From the NCBI GenBank assembly GCA_002500745.1, contig DLST01000003.1, positions 30,351 through 94,350 on the forward strand: a stretch of 64,000 bases of DNA. The letters are read 5' to 3'. The translations under genes and the position numbers were made by a program. The DNA is from Sphingobacterium sp. UBA7855. GTDB taxonomy: Bacteria; Bacteroidota; Bacteroidia; Sphingobacteriales; Sphingobacteriaceae. Numbering within the stretch: position 1 is the first letter of the stretch; each line of letters opens with the position of its first letter. Of this stretch, positions 18,184 through 28,880 are shown piece after piece. The notes under the pieces are model-generated. The model was given only the letters and a program-made list of their open reading frames with translations. It had not been told where the DNA came from and made no database searches.

Positions 18184-18954
18184 ATGAGTAAATCAAAGCC
18201 AGTTTTCAGTTCTTCGATTGGGAAGAAGCTAATCATGAGCTTAACAGGAATCTTCCTATGTTTATTCCTAGTTGTTCACTTGGTTGGTAACTTGCAATTA
18301 TTTAAAGATGATGCGGGTCTAGCGTTCAACAAGTACGCCTATTTTATGACTCACTTTACACCAATCAAAGTTGTCTCTTACTTATTGTATGCTTCGGTAA
18401 TTGTTCACGTCATCTACGCTATTATATTGTCGATGAAAAACAAGGCCGCCCGTCCTATTGGTTATGCCAAATATGATGGTCAAGCAAACAGCAAGTGGAA
18501 TTCACGCAACATGGGTATCTTAGGTACTGTCATTTTAGTATTCTTAGCGACACACATGTCTAATTTTTGGTGGAAGTTTCACAATGATGAAGTGCCGTAC
18601 ATCGAATACCGTACTGATTTGGCAACTGGGCAAACCACAGCGAGAGAACTTCAAGCATCTGAATTCCATGACTACCAAGAAACGGTAGAAAACAATGTTC
18701 AAATCGTAAAGGCAAGAGATTTGTACAAGCAAGTTGATTTTGCTTTCAAAAATGTTGCATTGGTAGCTTTGTATGTGATTGCAATGGCAGCTTTGGCGTT
18801 CCACTTAATTCATGGTTTCCAATCTGCATTCCAAACTTTAGGTTTTAACCACAGAAGATATATTGGAATTGTCAGAGCAATCGGTGTTTGGGTATTTGGG
18901 GTATTAATTCCAATTGGCTTTGCAATAATGCCATTGTTTTTCTTCTTTAAATAA
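18184..18954 (+). CDS. sdhC: succinate dehydrogenase/fumarate reductase cytochrome b subunit
   Basis: A 256-residue membrane subunit with five hydrophobic segments (about 18-38, 62-84, 113-130, 195-215, 230-250), matching the type-B, single-polypeptide di-haem anchor of succinate:menaquinone reductases. Histidines in the helices (VVHLVGN, VIVHVIY, ATHMSNFWW, FHLIHGF) are the likely haem ligands. It opens the operon sdhC-sdhA-sdhB, 57 nt before sdhA, so one anchor replaces the sdhC/sdhD pair of proteobacteria. Confidence 0.92.
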   Translation: MSKSKPVFSSSIGKKLIMSLTGIFLCLFLVVHLVGNLQLFKDDAGLAFNKYAYFMTHFTPIKVVSYLLYASVIVHVIYAIILSMKNKAARPIGYAKYDGQANSKWNSRNMGILGTVILVFLATHMSNFWWKFHNDEVPYIEYRTDLATGQTTARELQASEFHDYQETVENNVQIVKARDLYKQVDFAFKNVALVALYVIAMAALAFHLIHGFQSAFQTLGFNHRRYIGIVRAIGVWVFGVLIPIGFAIMPLFFFFK

Positions 18955-19011
18955 TTCAGAATCTTTTAAGATAAAGCTCCGGCTCTATCGATCAATATAA
19001 AATTAAGAGAT

Positions 19012-20946
19012 ATGTTAGATTCAAAAGTACCAGCGGGCCCATTAGCCCAAAAGTGGTCAAATCATAAATTTAATCTGAAGCTGGTTAACCCTGCTAACAA
19101 ACGTAAATTTACAGTTATTGTTGTTGGTACAGGACTTGCTGGTGCATCTGCAGCAGCCTCGTTAGCCGAGTTAGGATACAATGTAATTACATTCTGTTAT
19201 CAAGATTCACCACGTCGTGCACACTCTATCGCGGCACAGGGTGGTATCAATGCAGCAAAGAGTTACCAAAACGATGGGGACTCTGTTTTCCGTTTATTCT
19301 ACGATACAATCAAAGGTGGTGATTACCGCTCTCGTGAGGCCAACGTTTACCGTTTGGCAGAGGTATCTGTTAATATCATCGACCAATGTGTCGCTCAAGG
19401 TGTTCCATTTGCACGTGAATATGGAGGTTTATTAGATAACCGCTCTTTCGGTGGTGCACAGGTAAGCCGTACGTTCTATGCCCGTGGTCAAACAGGACAA
19501 CAATTATTGTTAGGTGCTTATTCAGCATTGAACCGCCAGATTAAAAAAGGGAAAGTAAAATCGTATACCCGTCATGAGATGTTAGACCTTGTGATGATCG
19601 ATGGGCATGCGAAAGGTATCGTAACGCGTGACCTAGTTTCAGGTAAAATCGAAACGCATGCTGCACACGCAGTATTGATGTGTACTGGTGGTTACGGTAA
19701 CGTATTCTTCTTGTCTACAAATGCGATGGGTTGTAATGTAACAGCTGCTTGGAGAGCACACAAACGTGGTGCCTACTTCGCTAACCCATGTTACACTCAA
19801 ATCCACCCAACGTGTATCCCGGTAACTGGAGATCACCAATCTAAATTGACACTGATGTCAGAGTCTTTACGTAATGACGGCCGTGTATGGGTTCCTAAAA
19901 CTCAAGAAATGGCTGAAAGATTGCGTAAAGGTGAGATCAAAGCCAACGATATCAAAGAAGAAGACAGAGATTATTTCTTGGAGCGTAAATACCCTTCATT
20001 CGGTAACTTAGTACCACGCGACGTGGCATCACGTAATGCAAAAGAAGCTGTTGATGATGGCCGTGGTGTTGGTAAAACCGGTTTCGCCGTATTCTTGGAT
20101 TTCAAAGAAGCTATTGGTCGTTTAGGTGAGGATGCTGTACGTGCTAAATATGGCAACTTATTTGACATGTATTATCAAATCACTGACGAAAACCCTTATA
20201 AACAACCAATGCGTATCTACCCTGCTGTTCACTACACAATGGGTGGTGTATGGGTTGATTACAACTTGATGACTACAATCCCAGGCTTATATGCTTTAGG
20301 TGAGTGTAACTTCTCCGACCACGGTGCAAACCGCTTAGGTGCTTCGGCGTTGATGCAAGGTCTTGCCGACGGTTACTTCGTAATTCCTTACACTGTGGGA
20401 GATTACTTAGCAAAATTAGGTTCATTTGCACCAGTAGATCATAATCATCCTGCTTTCGAGGCTACCCGCAAGGAAGTTGAAGAGAAAATCAACAAATTAT
20501 TGTCTTTAAACGGTACACAAACTGTTGATGATATCCACAAAAAATTAGGTCTCATCATGTGGGAATATTGTGGTATGGCTCGTACAGCTGAAGGTCTGAA
20601 AAAAGCGCAAGGTTTGATTCAAGAGTTGAAAAAAGAGTTCTGGACGAATGTTAGAGTGCTTGGAGAAAATGAAGAATTAAATCTTTCGTTAGAAAAAGCT
20701 GGCCGCGTAGCTGACTTCTTAGAATTGGGTGAATTGATGGTTGTGGATGCTTTACAACGCGAAGAATCTTGTGGAGGTCACTTCCGTTTGGAAAGCCAAA
20801 CCGAAGAAGGTGAAGCAAAACGTAATGACGAGGAATTCGCTTATGTATCTGCTTGGGAATACAAAGGAGACAATGTACCTGAGCAATTGCACAAGGAAGA
20901 CTTGGTATTCGAGAACGTTCAGTTAACACAAAGAAGTTATAAATAA
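19012..20946 (+). CDS. sdhA: succinate dehydrogenase flavoprotein subunit
   Basis: A 644-residue FAD subunit that oxidises succinate to fumarate (or the reverse). It shows the FAD-binding [13 protein letters not shown], the covalent-flavin histidine context [16 protein letters not shown], and the active-site region [12 protein letters not shown] and [14 protein letters not shown]. Length and sequence agree with the Bacteroidota/epsilon fumarate-reductase-like SdhA. It lies between sdhC and sdhB with a 14-nt gap to sdhB. Confidence 0.95.
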   Translation: MLDSKVPAGPLAQKWSNHKFNLKLVNPANKRKFTVIVVGTGLAGASAAASLAELGYNVITFCYQDSPRRAHSIAAQGGINAAKSYQNDGDSVFRLFYDTIKGGDYRSREANVYRLAEVSVNIIDQCVAQGVPFAREYGGLLDNRSFGGAQVSRTFYARGQTGQQLLLGAYSALNRQIKKGKVKSYTRHEMLDLVMIDGHAKGIVTRDLVSGKIETHAAHAVLMCTGGYGNVFFLSTNAMGCNVTAAWRAHKRGAYFANPCYTQIHPTCIPVTGDHQSKLTLMSESLRNDGRVWVPKTQEMAERLRKGEIKANDIKEEDRDYFLERKYPSFGNLVPRDVASRNAKEAVDDGRGVGKTGFAVFLDFKEAIGRLGEDAVRAKYGNLFDMYYQITDENPYKQPMRIYPAVHYTMGGVWVDYNLMTTIPGLYALGECNFSDHGANRLGASALMQGLADGYFVIPYTVGDYLAKLGSFAPVDHNHPAFEATRKEVEEKINKLLSLNGTQTVDDIHKKLGLIMWEYCGMARTAEGLKKAQGLIQELKKEFWTNVRVLGENEELNLSLEKAGRVADFLELGELMVVDALQREESCGGHFRLESQTEEGEAKRNDEEFAYVSAWEYKGDNVPEQLHKEDLVFENVQLTQRSYK

Positions 20947-20960
20947 GAAAGAAAATTATC

Positions 20961-21734
20961 ATGGCACAACATATGAATTTAACGCTGAAAGTTTGGCGTC
21001 AAAAAAATGATAAAGATAAAGGTCAATTTGTAACTTATCAGGCAAACGATATCGCTGATGATATGTCTTTCTTAGAGATGCTTGATATTGTCAATGAAGA
21101 GTTGACTCGTAAAGGAGAAGATCCTGTATATTTCGATCACGACTGTCGTGAAGGTATCTGTGGGATGTGCTCATTAGTAATCAACGGTCGCCCTCACGGT
21201 CCTAAAGAAGGTACAACAACTTGTCAATTGCACATGCGTAGCTTCCACGACGGACAAACGATCGTGATTGAACCTTGGAGAGCTGCTGCATTCCCTGTAT
21301 TAAAAGACCTTGCTGTTGACCGTACTTCGTTTGATCGCATTCAACAGGCCGGTGGATATGTCAATATCAATACAGGTGGTGTTCCTGACGCCAATGTCAT
21401 TCCTATCCCTAAACGTATTGCTGATGAAGCTTTCGAATCAGCGACATGTATCGGTTGTGGCGCTTGTGTCGCAGCATGTAAAAATGCTTCTGCGATGTTA
21501 TTCGTATCGGCAAAAGTATCTCAATTTGCGCTGTTACCACAAGGGCAAACTGAGCGATATGAACGCGCGCAGGCAATGGTAGATCAAATGGATGCGGAAG
21601 GTTTCGGTAACTGTACCAATACTGGTGCTTGTGAAGCTGAATGTCCTGTAGGTATCAAGTTAACAAATATCGCTCGCTTAAACCGCGAGTATTTGACTGC
21701 TAAAATCTTCCGACAAGAAGAGCCTCACGTTTAA
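20961..21734 (+). CDS. sdhB: succinate dehydrogenase iron-sulfur subunit
   Basis: A 257-residue electron-transfer subunit. The N-terminal plant-type ferredoxin domain holds the 2Fe-2S cysteines ([11 protein letters not shown] and TTCQLHM). The C-terminal domain holds the 4Fe-4S and 3Fe-4S cysteines ([13 protein letters not shown] and [13 protein letters not shown]). It passes electrons from the flavin in SdhA to haem and menaquinone in SdhC. It ends the operon and is followed by a strong terminator 110 nt downstream. Confidence 0.95.
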   Translation: MAQHMNLTLKVWRQKNDKDKGQFVTYQANDIADDMSFLEMLDIVNEELTRKGEDPVYFDHDCREGICGMCSLVINGRPHGPKEGTTTCQLHMRSFHDGQTIVIEPWRAAAFPVLKDLAVDRTSFDRIQQAGGYVNINTGGVPDANVIPIPKRIADEAFESATCIGCGACVAACKNASAMLFVSAKVSQFALLPQGQTERYERAQAMVDQMDAEGFGNCTNTGACEAECPVGIKLTNIARLNREYLTAKIFRQEEPHV

Positions 21735-21843
21735 TTATCGGCATTCGATACCTTTCGTGTTTTCAATAGCTTACAAAGCAGCGAAAATAGTGCAAAAATT
21801 CTCTCTGACCAATCAAAGGAGGTCATGTAGAAAAATAATATAA

Positions 21844-21878
21844 AAGTCCTTGCCCTAAGAAAGCAAGGACTTTTTTTT
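21844..21878 (+). terminator. sdh operon terminator
   Basis: Perfect 10-bp stem AAGTCCTTGC / GCAAGGACTT (21844-21853, 21863-21872) followed by T's, only about 22 nt before the histidine-kinase start codon. Confidence 0.85.
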
Positions 21879-21880
21879 AT

Positions 21881-21898
21881 ATTTACAATAATGTAAAT
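21881..21898. repeat. 6-bp dyad at the histidine-kinase start
   Basis: ATTTAC (21881-21886) and GTAAAT (21893-21898) form an inverted repeat 2 nt before the ATG. It could be an operator or a start-site hairpin; function unknown. Confidence 0.4.
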
Positions 21899-21900
21899 TG

Positions 21901-24900
21901 ATGAACGTGAATTCTGGTATAAAAATTCGACTACTCTTACTTATATTAACGCTATGCTTTATAGGAACAGCTATCACCATCAAAGAATCTGTTACCAATA
22001 AGGAAATATTAGACATTGATACAAAATCGCTTAATAACTATATCGCTCAACAAGAGAAAAAAGTGGACCGTATTTTCAACGATTCTCTTTTACTCAAAAC
22101 TTTCAAAAACTACGATCAGTATCCAATCGCGGTTTATCAGGCCTTTGAAAAATTCAAAACCAAAGAAAACGTCTATCTATTTCTTTTTAAGGACCATGAG
22201 CCGAAGATGTGGAGCACACATCTATTTGTACCGATTACTGATCAGGGATTTCCTGAAAAATCCAATTTTATCCAAGATGATAACCGCTCTTACGTTGTTA
22301 GAAAGAAAACAATTGGCAATATCAGTATACTCGCCTATATTATTGTAAAAGGATATACCAATAACAACAATCTCTATTTAAGCAGTTCACTGCGGAGAAA
22401 CTTCTTCGACTCCAGAAATATCGATATTGCATCCTATACAGATACGGTAGCCATTAAAAACATTTACAGTAAAGAGGGATCTTACCTTTTTTCTGTTAAG
22501 CTCAAAGACGGAGAGCATGAAAATGCTTATACAATTTTGCAATTTTTCTGCTGGTTACTTGCTTTAATTGCGTGGTTGATCTTCTTCAATAGTCTTTGCC
22601 TACATATGGCCAAAACAGGCAGGGCCTGGTGGTCTATTCTATTGCTGTTGGCGATATTTAGTTTGGTCAAATTCTCCGATCTTAAATGGAATTTGCTCTC
22701 TGAAAATGCGACATTTTCAATTTTCGACTCGCGCAACTATGCCTATAATCGTTTCTTCCCGAACATCTGGTCGGTCATGTCCACCACAATCTTAATATTA
22801 TGGCTCATTCTATTTATCTATTCAATTCGCAAAGAGCTTAATTTTGACAAAATAAAAAACATCCGGCTCTTTCGAGTGCCCATAGCCATCGGATTTATTC
22901 TGAGTATATACCTGTCGTTCGGGCTATTATACGATATCTCCGGAACGTTAATTACGCACTCCAACAATATTTATTTTGATTTTACAAAACTGGTCGATTT
23001 ACATTTCCTAAGTTGGGTCGATCTTGGCGTCGTCGGCATCGGTATTCTGGCTTTAAGTATCTACATCGACCTTGTGCTATTTTTCCTTAAAAAATTAGAG
23101 TTAAAACCAACGCAGTTACTCAACATTCAACTGGCATGTGTCGTCTTTGTCATTTTGATCATTTCCTTTTATATAGAAAAAAATAGCCTAGTCAACTTAC
23201 TGCTTGCGCTAATAATCCTTATTAAATCATTTGGTGAGAAGTATTTCAATCGGCATATACTCACAAACTACATCGCGGTACTGATACTTTGGGCAATCAT
23301 AAGTGCTATTACGCACGCCCGTTTCTACCAGGAAAGGAACTTGATTGACATGAAGATATTGTTGGGCAACCTACAGTCCGAAGATGATGTGAATGCCGTT
23401 TCGTTATTCTCCGATATTGAAAGTAGTCTGGCAAACGATCAAGAATTAAAGCATCTATTTAATATCAGTCTACCCTACACAAACACTGAGGGCATCAACG
23501 ACTTCATTAAGAAAAAATACTTCAGCGGCTATCTCTCCAAGTACGAATTCAAAGCCTATTATTATGATCAGAACAATAATCCACTTAATGCCGCAAGCCA
23601 GAATAAGCTCAATGAATATCGGGAAAAAGTGATCAATAAGTCGATAAAAGTAACTCAAAACTTCTATCGTGCTGGCGGAGAGCTGGGTACACATGAATAC
23701 TTTTCTATCATTCCAGTGGCGATTGACCAAAATAGAATCGTCAACGTTATTATCAATCTCTCCAATAAAGACTTCAGTTATACCGTCCCTTATCCCGAAA
23801 TCCTTACCGATATGCGGATCAACAATTCACAGTACTATAATAAAGGAGATTATTCGATAGCCCTTTATAAAGCAGGTTCTCTAATAACACAATTTGGAAA
23901 ATACACTTATGAAAACAATTTAAGAGGTCTCAAAGGTACTCCTGGAGAATATATTGAGATTCTAGACAAAGATGCATATCTGCACATGGCCTACATCGCC
24001 AATAAATTTTCAACCTATGTTATCAGTAAACAAAAACCTTCTTTTTGGGATTATTTAGCGACTACATCTTTTCTATTTCTGGTGTTCTTTATGATTTTTA
24101 TGCTTTACCACTTCATAAAATCACTCTATATTTTTCTTAAAAACACCAAACTTACTTTCCGGAATTTAAGGTATCAGTTCTACAGAATTGTGAATAAGAT
24201 ACAATATTCTACACGTATTCAAACATCTATTATCTCCTCGGTCATACTCGCTATTCTCATTTCAGGTGTAATTTCTTATATAAGTATCAATAAACAACTT
24301 TATAACAACAATAAAACAAGTAAAGAGCGTTTTATAATCGAACTTGGCAAACGGATGGAAAATATGCTGACCTATACGGATGAAATTTCCACCGAAACTC
24401 AACTCATCAGCATTCTAAAGACATTGTCCGAAACAATATCGAAGGACTTCAATCTTTATTCAAAATCAGGTAGATTGCTGTATAGTTCACAGCGTAGAAT
24501 TTACGATTTGGAGCTTTTCTCTACATTCATCAATCCCGCTGCACTGAAGAATCTATCGATATTAAAAAAGTCAGAGACAATTGAAGATGAGCGGATAGGT
24601 ACTTTCCAATTTGAGACGAGCTACGCCACCATCAGGGACAAAAATTACAATACACTGGCGTATATTGGTATACCAAACTTCTCCCTTCAAAAAGAAGAAA
24701 ATATCAATAAAAATCTTCTTTTAAATACGATAGTAAATATTTATTCACTGATCATCATTGGTTTTGGATTTTATGCCACGTTTGTTGCCAACAGTGTCAC
24801 CAATCCACTGAGCATCATCAGTAAGAAAATTTCACAGCTGCGCTTGGGACAACCCAATGAGCCATTATTTTGGCAGCGAAATGATGAAATAGGCACATTG

Positions 24901-25653
24901 ATCAAAGAATATAACCTCATGATCATAAAACTTGAAGACTATGCCAATAAAATCAAAGATACGGAGCGGGAATCCACCTGGCGTGAGATGGCCCAGCAGA
25001 TAGCGCATGAAATTAAAAATCCACTGACACCAATGAAATTAGGTATTCAGCAACTACGCAGGTCTTACAAAGATGATGACCCTAAATTTCCAGACAGATT
25101 TAATAAATTCTCTATTTCATTTATCGAGCAAATCGATGCACTGACGCATATTGCATCCGAATTTTCGCATTTTGCAAAATTTCCAAATACCATAATGGAG
25201 AATATCAATATCGTTGAAAAAATAATAAAGTCGATTTCGTTATACAATAATACACCGAGTGTTAGTATCCGTCTCATCAATAACGCTGATCATAAAACAT
25301 TGATTGTAAAAGCTGATGGTAATGAACTCTTGCGGACATTCAATAATTTGATAAAAAATGCAATCGAGGGTGGCTATGGGCGAAAAAACATGAAAATCGA
25401 AATTTTCATTGAACGCTACTCGGATAATTTTGTTAAAATAGATATCAAAGACAATGGATATGGAATTCCGAAGGAAATGCAGGATAAAATTTTCCAGATA
25501 AATTTCACCACAAAAAGTTCGGGAAATGGTTTAGGATTGGTACTTGTCAAGAAAACAATCGAAGCAAGTAACGGCCAGATCTATTTTGAGACCGTAGAAG
25601 GCGAAGGCACGACATTTCATATCCTGCTTCCCTTACAGCTGACAGAATCTTAA
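21901..25653 (+). CDS. very large multi-pass sensor histidine kinase
   Basis: A 1250-residue membrane kinase. From the N terminus: a membrane helix (about 8-26); an extracytoplasmic domain (to about 210); a block of seven or so helices (about 213-470); a second outer domain (to about 735); further helices near 740-760, 795-815 and 955-975, with a sensory segment between the last two; then a HAMP-like linker. The kinase core has the phosphoacceptor His1036 in QIAHEIKNPLTPMKL, the N box NLIKNAIEGG (near 1147), and glycine boxes DNGYGIP and GNGLGLVLVKK. The H-box form resembles NtrY-type kinases. No response regulator is adjacent. The ATG at 21901 is used; a TTG one codon earlier is also open. 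Signal and partner are unknown. Confidence 0.9.
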   Translation: MNVNSGIKIRLLLLILTLCFIGTAITIKESVTNKEILDIDTKSLNNYIAQQEKKVDRIFNDSLLLKTFKNYDQYPIAVYQAFEKFKTKENVYLFLFKDHEPKMWSTHLFVPITDQGFPEKSNFIQDDNRSYVVRKKTIGNISILAYIIVKGYTNNNNLYLSSSLRRNFFDSRNIDIASYTDTVAIKNIYSKEGSYLFSVKLKDGEHENAYTILQFFCWLLALIAWLIFFNSLCLHMAKTGRAWWSILLLLAIFSLVKFSDLKWNLLSENATFSIFDSRNYAYNRFFPNIWSVMSTTILILWLILFIYSIRKELNFDKIKNIRLFRVPIAIGFILSIYLSFGLLYDISGTLITHSNNIYFDFTKLVDLHFLSWVDLGVVGIGILALSIYIDLVLFFLKKLELKPTQLLNIQLACVVFVILIISFYIEKNSLVNLLLALIILIKSFGEKYFNRHILTNYIAVLILWAIISAITHARFYQERNLIDMKILLGNLQSEDDVNAVSLFSDIESSLANDQELKHLFNISLPYTNTEGINDFIKKKYFSGYLSKYEFKAYYYDQNNNPLNAASQNKLNEYREKVINKSIKVTQNFYRAGGELGTHEYFSIIPVAIDQNRIVNVIINLSNKDFSYTVPYPEILTDMRINNSQYYNKGDYSIALYKAGSLITQFGKYTYENNLRGLKGTPGEYIEILDKDAYLHMAYIANKFSTYVISKQKPSFWDYLATTSFLFLVFFMIFMLYHFIKSLYIFLKNTKLTFRNLRYQFYRIVNKIQYSTRIQTSIISSVILAILISGVISYISINKQLYNNNKTSKERFIIELGKRMENMLTYTDEISTETQLISILKTLSETISKDFNLYSKSGRLLYSSQRRIYDLELFSTFINPAALKNLSILKKSETIEDERIGTFQFETSYATIRDKNYNTLAYIGIPNFSLQKEENINKNLLLNTIVNIYSLIIIGFGFYATFVANSVTNPLSIISKKISQLRLGQPNEPLFWQRNDEIGTLIKEYNLMIIKLEDYANKIKDTERESTWREMAQQIAHEIKNPLTPMKLGIQQLRRSYKDDDPKFPDRFNKFSISFIEQIDALTHIASEFSHFAKFPNTIMENINIVEKIIKSISLYNNTPSVSIRLINNADHKTLIVKADGNELLRTFNNLIKNAIEGGYGRKNMKIEIFIERYSDNFVKIDIKDNGYGIPKEMQDKIFQINFTTKSSGNGLGLVLVKKTIEASNGQIYFETVEGEGTTFHILLPLQLTES

Positions 25654-25806
25654 TAGTGATTAGAAGCAACAGCGATAACAGAAATTGGAGAAACCAGGTA
25701 TATCGAGCTTATAGCCTAATATTGATGGTATTCAATACATTAAAGTGACTTGATAGCCATGACCCTATTTTTTAAGGATCGATGTATTACGGATTTGTAT
25801 TTCATT

Positions 25807-25841
25807 AAAAAAGCTCTTTACAACCATGTAAAGAGCTTTTC
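25807..25841. terminator. bidirectional terminator
   Basis: Perfect 14-bp stem AAAAGCTCTTTACA / TGTAAAGAGCTTTT (25809-25822, 25827-25840), 4-nt loop, between the histidine kinase (+) and the coiled-coil protein (-). Confidence 0.85.
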
Positions 25842-25858
25842 TATTCGTTTATCTCCTT

Positions 25859-26788
25859 TTAACGCAACACAATCGTTGATCGTCCCATGATTGCATTATC
25901 TTCATATAACAATACCGTATAGGCACCTTTAGAAAATCCCTGCTCTGCCGCCCAATAAATGATATAATCTTCACCCTTGTTGGTAAACAAAATATTATGT
26001 TTAAATGTATACTGCAATTTCTCGCCATGTACATAGAAAATATTATCGTCCTGCACGACTAGATTTCCTTGTGGATCGATAATTCTGACATATATATCAC
26101 GTTCTCCATTTTTTGCTAAAGGATTATCAGCAATGGTAAAACTGACTTTTAACTTGTCAATTTTCTTAGCACGTTCTTCTACTAATTCCTTTCCATTTTT
26201 TTTGACTTCAAGGCCATTTATACTAATGCTTGAAACTTTCAGGGCAGAAGCTGTTGCAACCTTCTCTTTCAATTCAGAATTTGAAGTCACCAATGAAGTA
26301 ATTTGCTTTTCCTTTTCGACTACAGATTCATTCAGATTAACATTTTGTTTAGATAAAATTTGATTTTCCTGAATCAGCCTTTGAACATTTACACGATAAG
26401 TATCAACCTGTTTTTTAAGCCGATCGATCTTTAGCTGCGCGTCATCGATATCCTTAGGAGTAATACTTTTATTTTCGAGCTTCTTACGAAGCACCGCAAT
26501 CTCCATTCTGGAATCCTGCTTTTGCAGTGTCATCTCTGGAGTCAATTGCACATTTTCTACATCGATTTTATCCAATTCAGCTTCAATACGATCTATCTGC
26601 ACCTGAAGATTCTCTTTTTCAACTGTAAGCGTATAAACCTTTTCACCGTTGGTTTTAAACTTAACATAAAAATATATATTTGTTGCAAGTAATGCCGCTA
26701 TCGCAATGATAAAGAAGTAAATCTTCGAAGAATCTTTCTTTTTTTCTTCTTCTTCTTTCTTACTCGAAACAACGTCTGAATTTATCAT
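25859..26788 (-). CDS. membrane-anchored coiled-coil protein of unknown function
   Basis: A 309-residue protein: a charged N terminus (KKEEEEKKKDSSK), one membrane helix (about 23-42), a long heptad-like coiled coil (about 50-190, rich in Lys, Glu, Leu and Val), and a C-terminal beta-rich domain (about 195-309) beginning with SSISINGLEVKKNG. It probably sits in the inner membrane with the coiled coil and the terminal domain outside. I know similar uncharacterised proteins in Bacteroidota but no function. Single gene, convergent with the histidine kinase. Confidence 0.7.
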   Translation of the reverse strand: MINSDVVSSKKEEEEKKKDSSKIYFFIIAIAALLATNIYFYVKFKTNGEKVYTLTVEKENLQVQIDRIEAELDKIDVENVQLTPEMTLQKQDSRMEIAVLRKKLENKSITPKDIDDAQLKIDRLKKQVDTYRVNVQRLIQENQILSKQNVNLNESVVEKEKQITSLVTSNSELKEKVATASALKVSSISINGLEVKKNGKELVEERAKKIDKLKVSFTIADNPLAKNGERDIYVRIIDPQGNLVVQDDNIFYVHGEKLQYTFKHNILFTNKGEDYIIYWAAEQGFSKGAYTVLLYEDNAIMGRSTIVLR

Positions 26789-26878
26789 AATATACTGTCA
26801 TATTCATAGTATAAATCTATACTATTGAATGTTTAAACAAAAATTATTCCAGTTTTATTTTCTGCTACAGATTGTAAC

Positions 26879-28030
26879 TTATTCAAAATAATTTAAAGTT
26901 TCAAATCCTCCTTTTTTCAAATATTCTTCCTTCCTCATCAAGTGAAGATCAGATTGTACCATATCTGTTACCAGCATTTGGAGATCATATTTTGGCTTCC
27001 ATCCGAGTTTTGTATTTGCTTTTGTGGGATCACCAATAAGTAAGTCGACCTCAGTCGGCCTATAATATGTAGGATCAACTTTGACAACAGTCTGACCAAA
27101 TTTAATCACTGACTGATCGATATTCAACTGCAGCAAACGCTCTTCATCAATATCAATAATAACCCCCTTTTCTTGTTCTCCTTTTCCACTAAATTCAATC
27201 TCAATACCCAATTCAGCAAAAGCCATCCGTACAAACTCTCTAACGGTAGTGGTCACACCTGTGGCTATTACAAAATCTTCCGGTGTTTCCTGTTGAAGAA
27301 TCAACCACATCGCTTCCACATAATCCTTCGCATGCCCCCAGTCGCGCTGCGCAGACAGATTACCAAGGTATAGCTTATCCTGAAGTCCAAGAGCTATCTT
27401 TGCAACGGCTCTGGTGATTTTACGTGTCACGAAGGTTTCTCCCCTTACAGGGCTCTCATGATTAAACAAAATACCGTTACAGGCATACATCTTATAAGCT
27501 TCGCGGTAATTTACAGTAATCCAATAACCATACATTTTGGCGACAGCATAAGGACTACGGGGATAAAAAGGTGTTGTTTCGCTTTGTGGAACCGCTTGCA
27601 CCAAACCATAAAGCTCAGAAGTAGACGCCTGATAAATCCGGGTTTTCTCAATCATTCCCAATAGCCTAACCGCTTCAAGAATACGTAATGTACCGATACC
27701 ATCTGCATTTGCCGTATATTCTGGGGTGTCAAAACTAACTTTTACGTGAGACTGTGCAGCAAGATTATAGATCTCATCCGGTTGTGTTTCTTGTATAATA
27801 CGAATTAAATTGGTTGAATCAGTCAAATCGCCAAAATGCAAAGTAAAATTTCTATTGTCAAGATGAGGATCTTGATAAAGGTGGTCAATACGATCTGTAT
27901 TAAACAAAGAACTTCGACGTTTTAAACCGTGCACTTTGTACCCCTTTTTTAATAAGAATTCTGCTAGATAGGCACCATCTTGTCCTGTTATACCCGTTAT
28001 TAAAGCAGTTTTGGTGTGTTGTTCAGCCAT
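26879..28030 (-). CDS. gmd: GDP-mannose 4,6-dehydratase
   Basis: Converts GDP-mannose to GDP-4-keto-6-deoxymannose, precursor of GDP-fucose, GDP-rhamnose and related sugars. The 383-residue extended SDR protein has the NAD(P) loop [12 protein letters not shown], the catalytic YAVAK (Tyr-x3-Lys) and the family segment STSELYG. The start [13 protein letters not shown] (ATG ending at 28030) is chosen because the motif then lies at the expected distance; an upstream ATG would add 12 residues. The usual partner fcl is not adjacent, so the product sugar cannot be told from context. Confidence 0.93.
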   Translation of the reverse strand: MAEQHTKTALITGITGQDGAYLAEFLLKKGYKVHGLKRRSSLFNTDRIDHLYQDPHLDNRNFTLHFGDLTDSTNLIRIIQETQPDEIYNLAAQSHVKVSFDTPEYTANADGIGTLRILEAVRLLGMIEKTRIYQASTSELYGLVQAVPQSETTPFYPRSPYAVAKMYGYWITVNYREAYKMYACNGILFNHESPVRGETFVTRKITRAVAKIALGLQDKLYLGNLSAQRDWGHAKDYVEAMWLILQQETPEDFVIATGVTTTVREFVRMAFAELGIEIEFSGKGEQEKGVIIDIDEERLLQLNIDQSVIKFGQTVVKVDPTYYRPTEVDLLIGDPTKANTKLGWKPKYDLQMLVTDMVQSDLHLMRKEEYLKKGGFETLNYFE

Positions 28031-28212
28031 GTTTCTCTCTAGATTATGCAATACCCGACGAATCACCAGGTATTTGTCCCATCATCATACTTACGTTAAG
28101 CGTATCCGTCCACAAGATTCTATGCATAAACTGCTTCAAAATGTTGTGATTCCCCCCAGCTATAGCGTAAATAATCATAATGAATTGGGAATGTAAAAGT
28201 ATTAAATTTTAA

Positions 28213-28242
28213 ACAAAAAAAGCCATAGGAAATCCTATAGCT
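28213..28242 (-). terminator. terminator after the lipocalin-like gene
   Basis: Stem AGC-ATAGG / CCTAT-GCT (28221-28242, one mismatch) followed on the minus strand by seven T. Confidence 0.65.
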
Positions 28243-28271
28243 TAATGTTTTTCTACTTTTATCGTTTAAGG

Positions 28272-28826
28272 TTAATTAGCGCGCGTGAAATTAAAGACTA
28301 AATACGCCTCTCCATTAGCAACGGTCAACGGCATACGCATAACTAATTTATTCCCATCCGAATAAGATAAATCCAAACGATAACCTGTCGTTACGTTCTT
28401 CGCTTTGTCTCCTGCATAGATTTTTTTAAACTGAAACTGAGGTTCTCCCAGACCTTTTCCAGGATTATAGATCGACCAAAAGATCTCACGTGATGCACCT
28501 GGAGCGCACAGCGTTCCCTGAGCATTAAAGGTAATTGCCCCCTTACCATTTCCTATAAAGTTCCATGTACTGCCTACAAAACATTCTGCAGGGGCCTCTT
28601 CAAAAACACTTTTGATTGTGAATGAAGATGGCAAATTCTCTCTATCGATTGTATTCAATGTCCAAGTTCCTTTAACGGCAGATTTCCAATCAGAAGCGCT
28701 TGGACCAGAAGCTGCACTCGTATTGGAAGAAGGATTTCCAGTGGATGTACCTTGCTTTTGTGCTCCACAAGAAAATAAGGTCACGGTAGCAAAAACAGTT
28801 GCTAATGATAAAACGAATCGATTCAT
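28272..28826 (-). CDS. lipocalin-like lipoprotein
   Basis: A 184-residue exported protein. The start at 28826 gives a lipoprotein signal ending in TLFSCGAQ (lipobox cysteine at about 20). A Ser/Gly/Thr-rich linker follows, then a domain starting VKGTWTLNTIDRENLP with the early Gly-x-Trp of lipocalin-like domains (about 45-184). It is likely anchored to the outer membrane. The ligand is unknown. Single gene, divergent from the small membrane protein at 28881. Confidence 0.75.
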   Translation of the reverse strand: MNRFVLSLATVFATVTLFSCGAQKQGTSTGNPSSNTSAASGPSASDWKSAVKGTWTLNTIDRENLPSSFTIKSVFEEAPAECFVGSTWNFIGNGKGAITFNAQGTLCAPGASREIFWSIYNPGKGLGEPQFQFKKIYAGDKAKNVTTGYRLDLSYSDGNKLVMRMPLTVANGEAYLVFNFTRAN

Positions 28827-28851
28827 ATGTATAAATTTTAATTTCAAATTG

Positions 28852-28859
28852 TATTTTTG
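28852..28859 (+). promoter_or_regulatory. -7 element before the 110-aa membrane protein
   Basis: TATTTTTG fits TAnnTTTG and lies 21 nt before the ATG at 28881. No good -33 element is seen. Confidence 0.45.
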
Positions 28860-28880
28860 GAGTAAATTAAATCACAAATC

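Noticed and set aside
21806..21830. Good Shine-Dalgarno (AAAGGAGG) followed by ATG TAG after sdhB
   Set aside because: A start-stop pair with no coding content; most likely chance, although the flanking TGACC/GGTCA dyad was noted.
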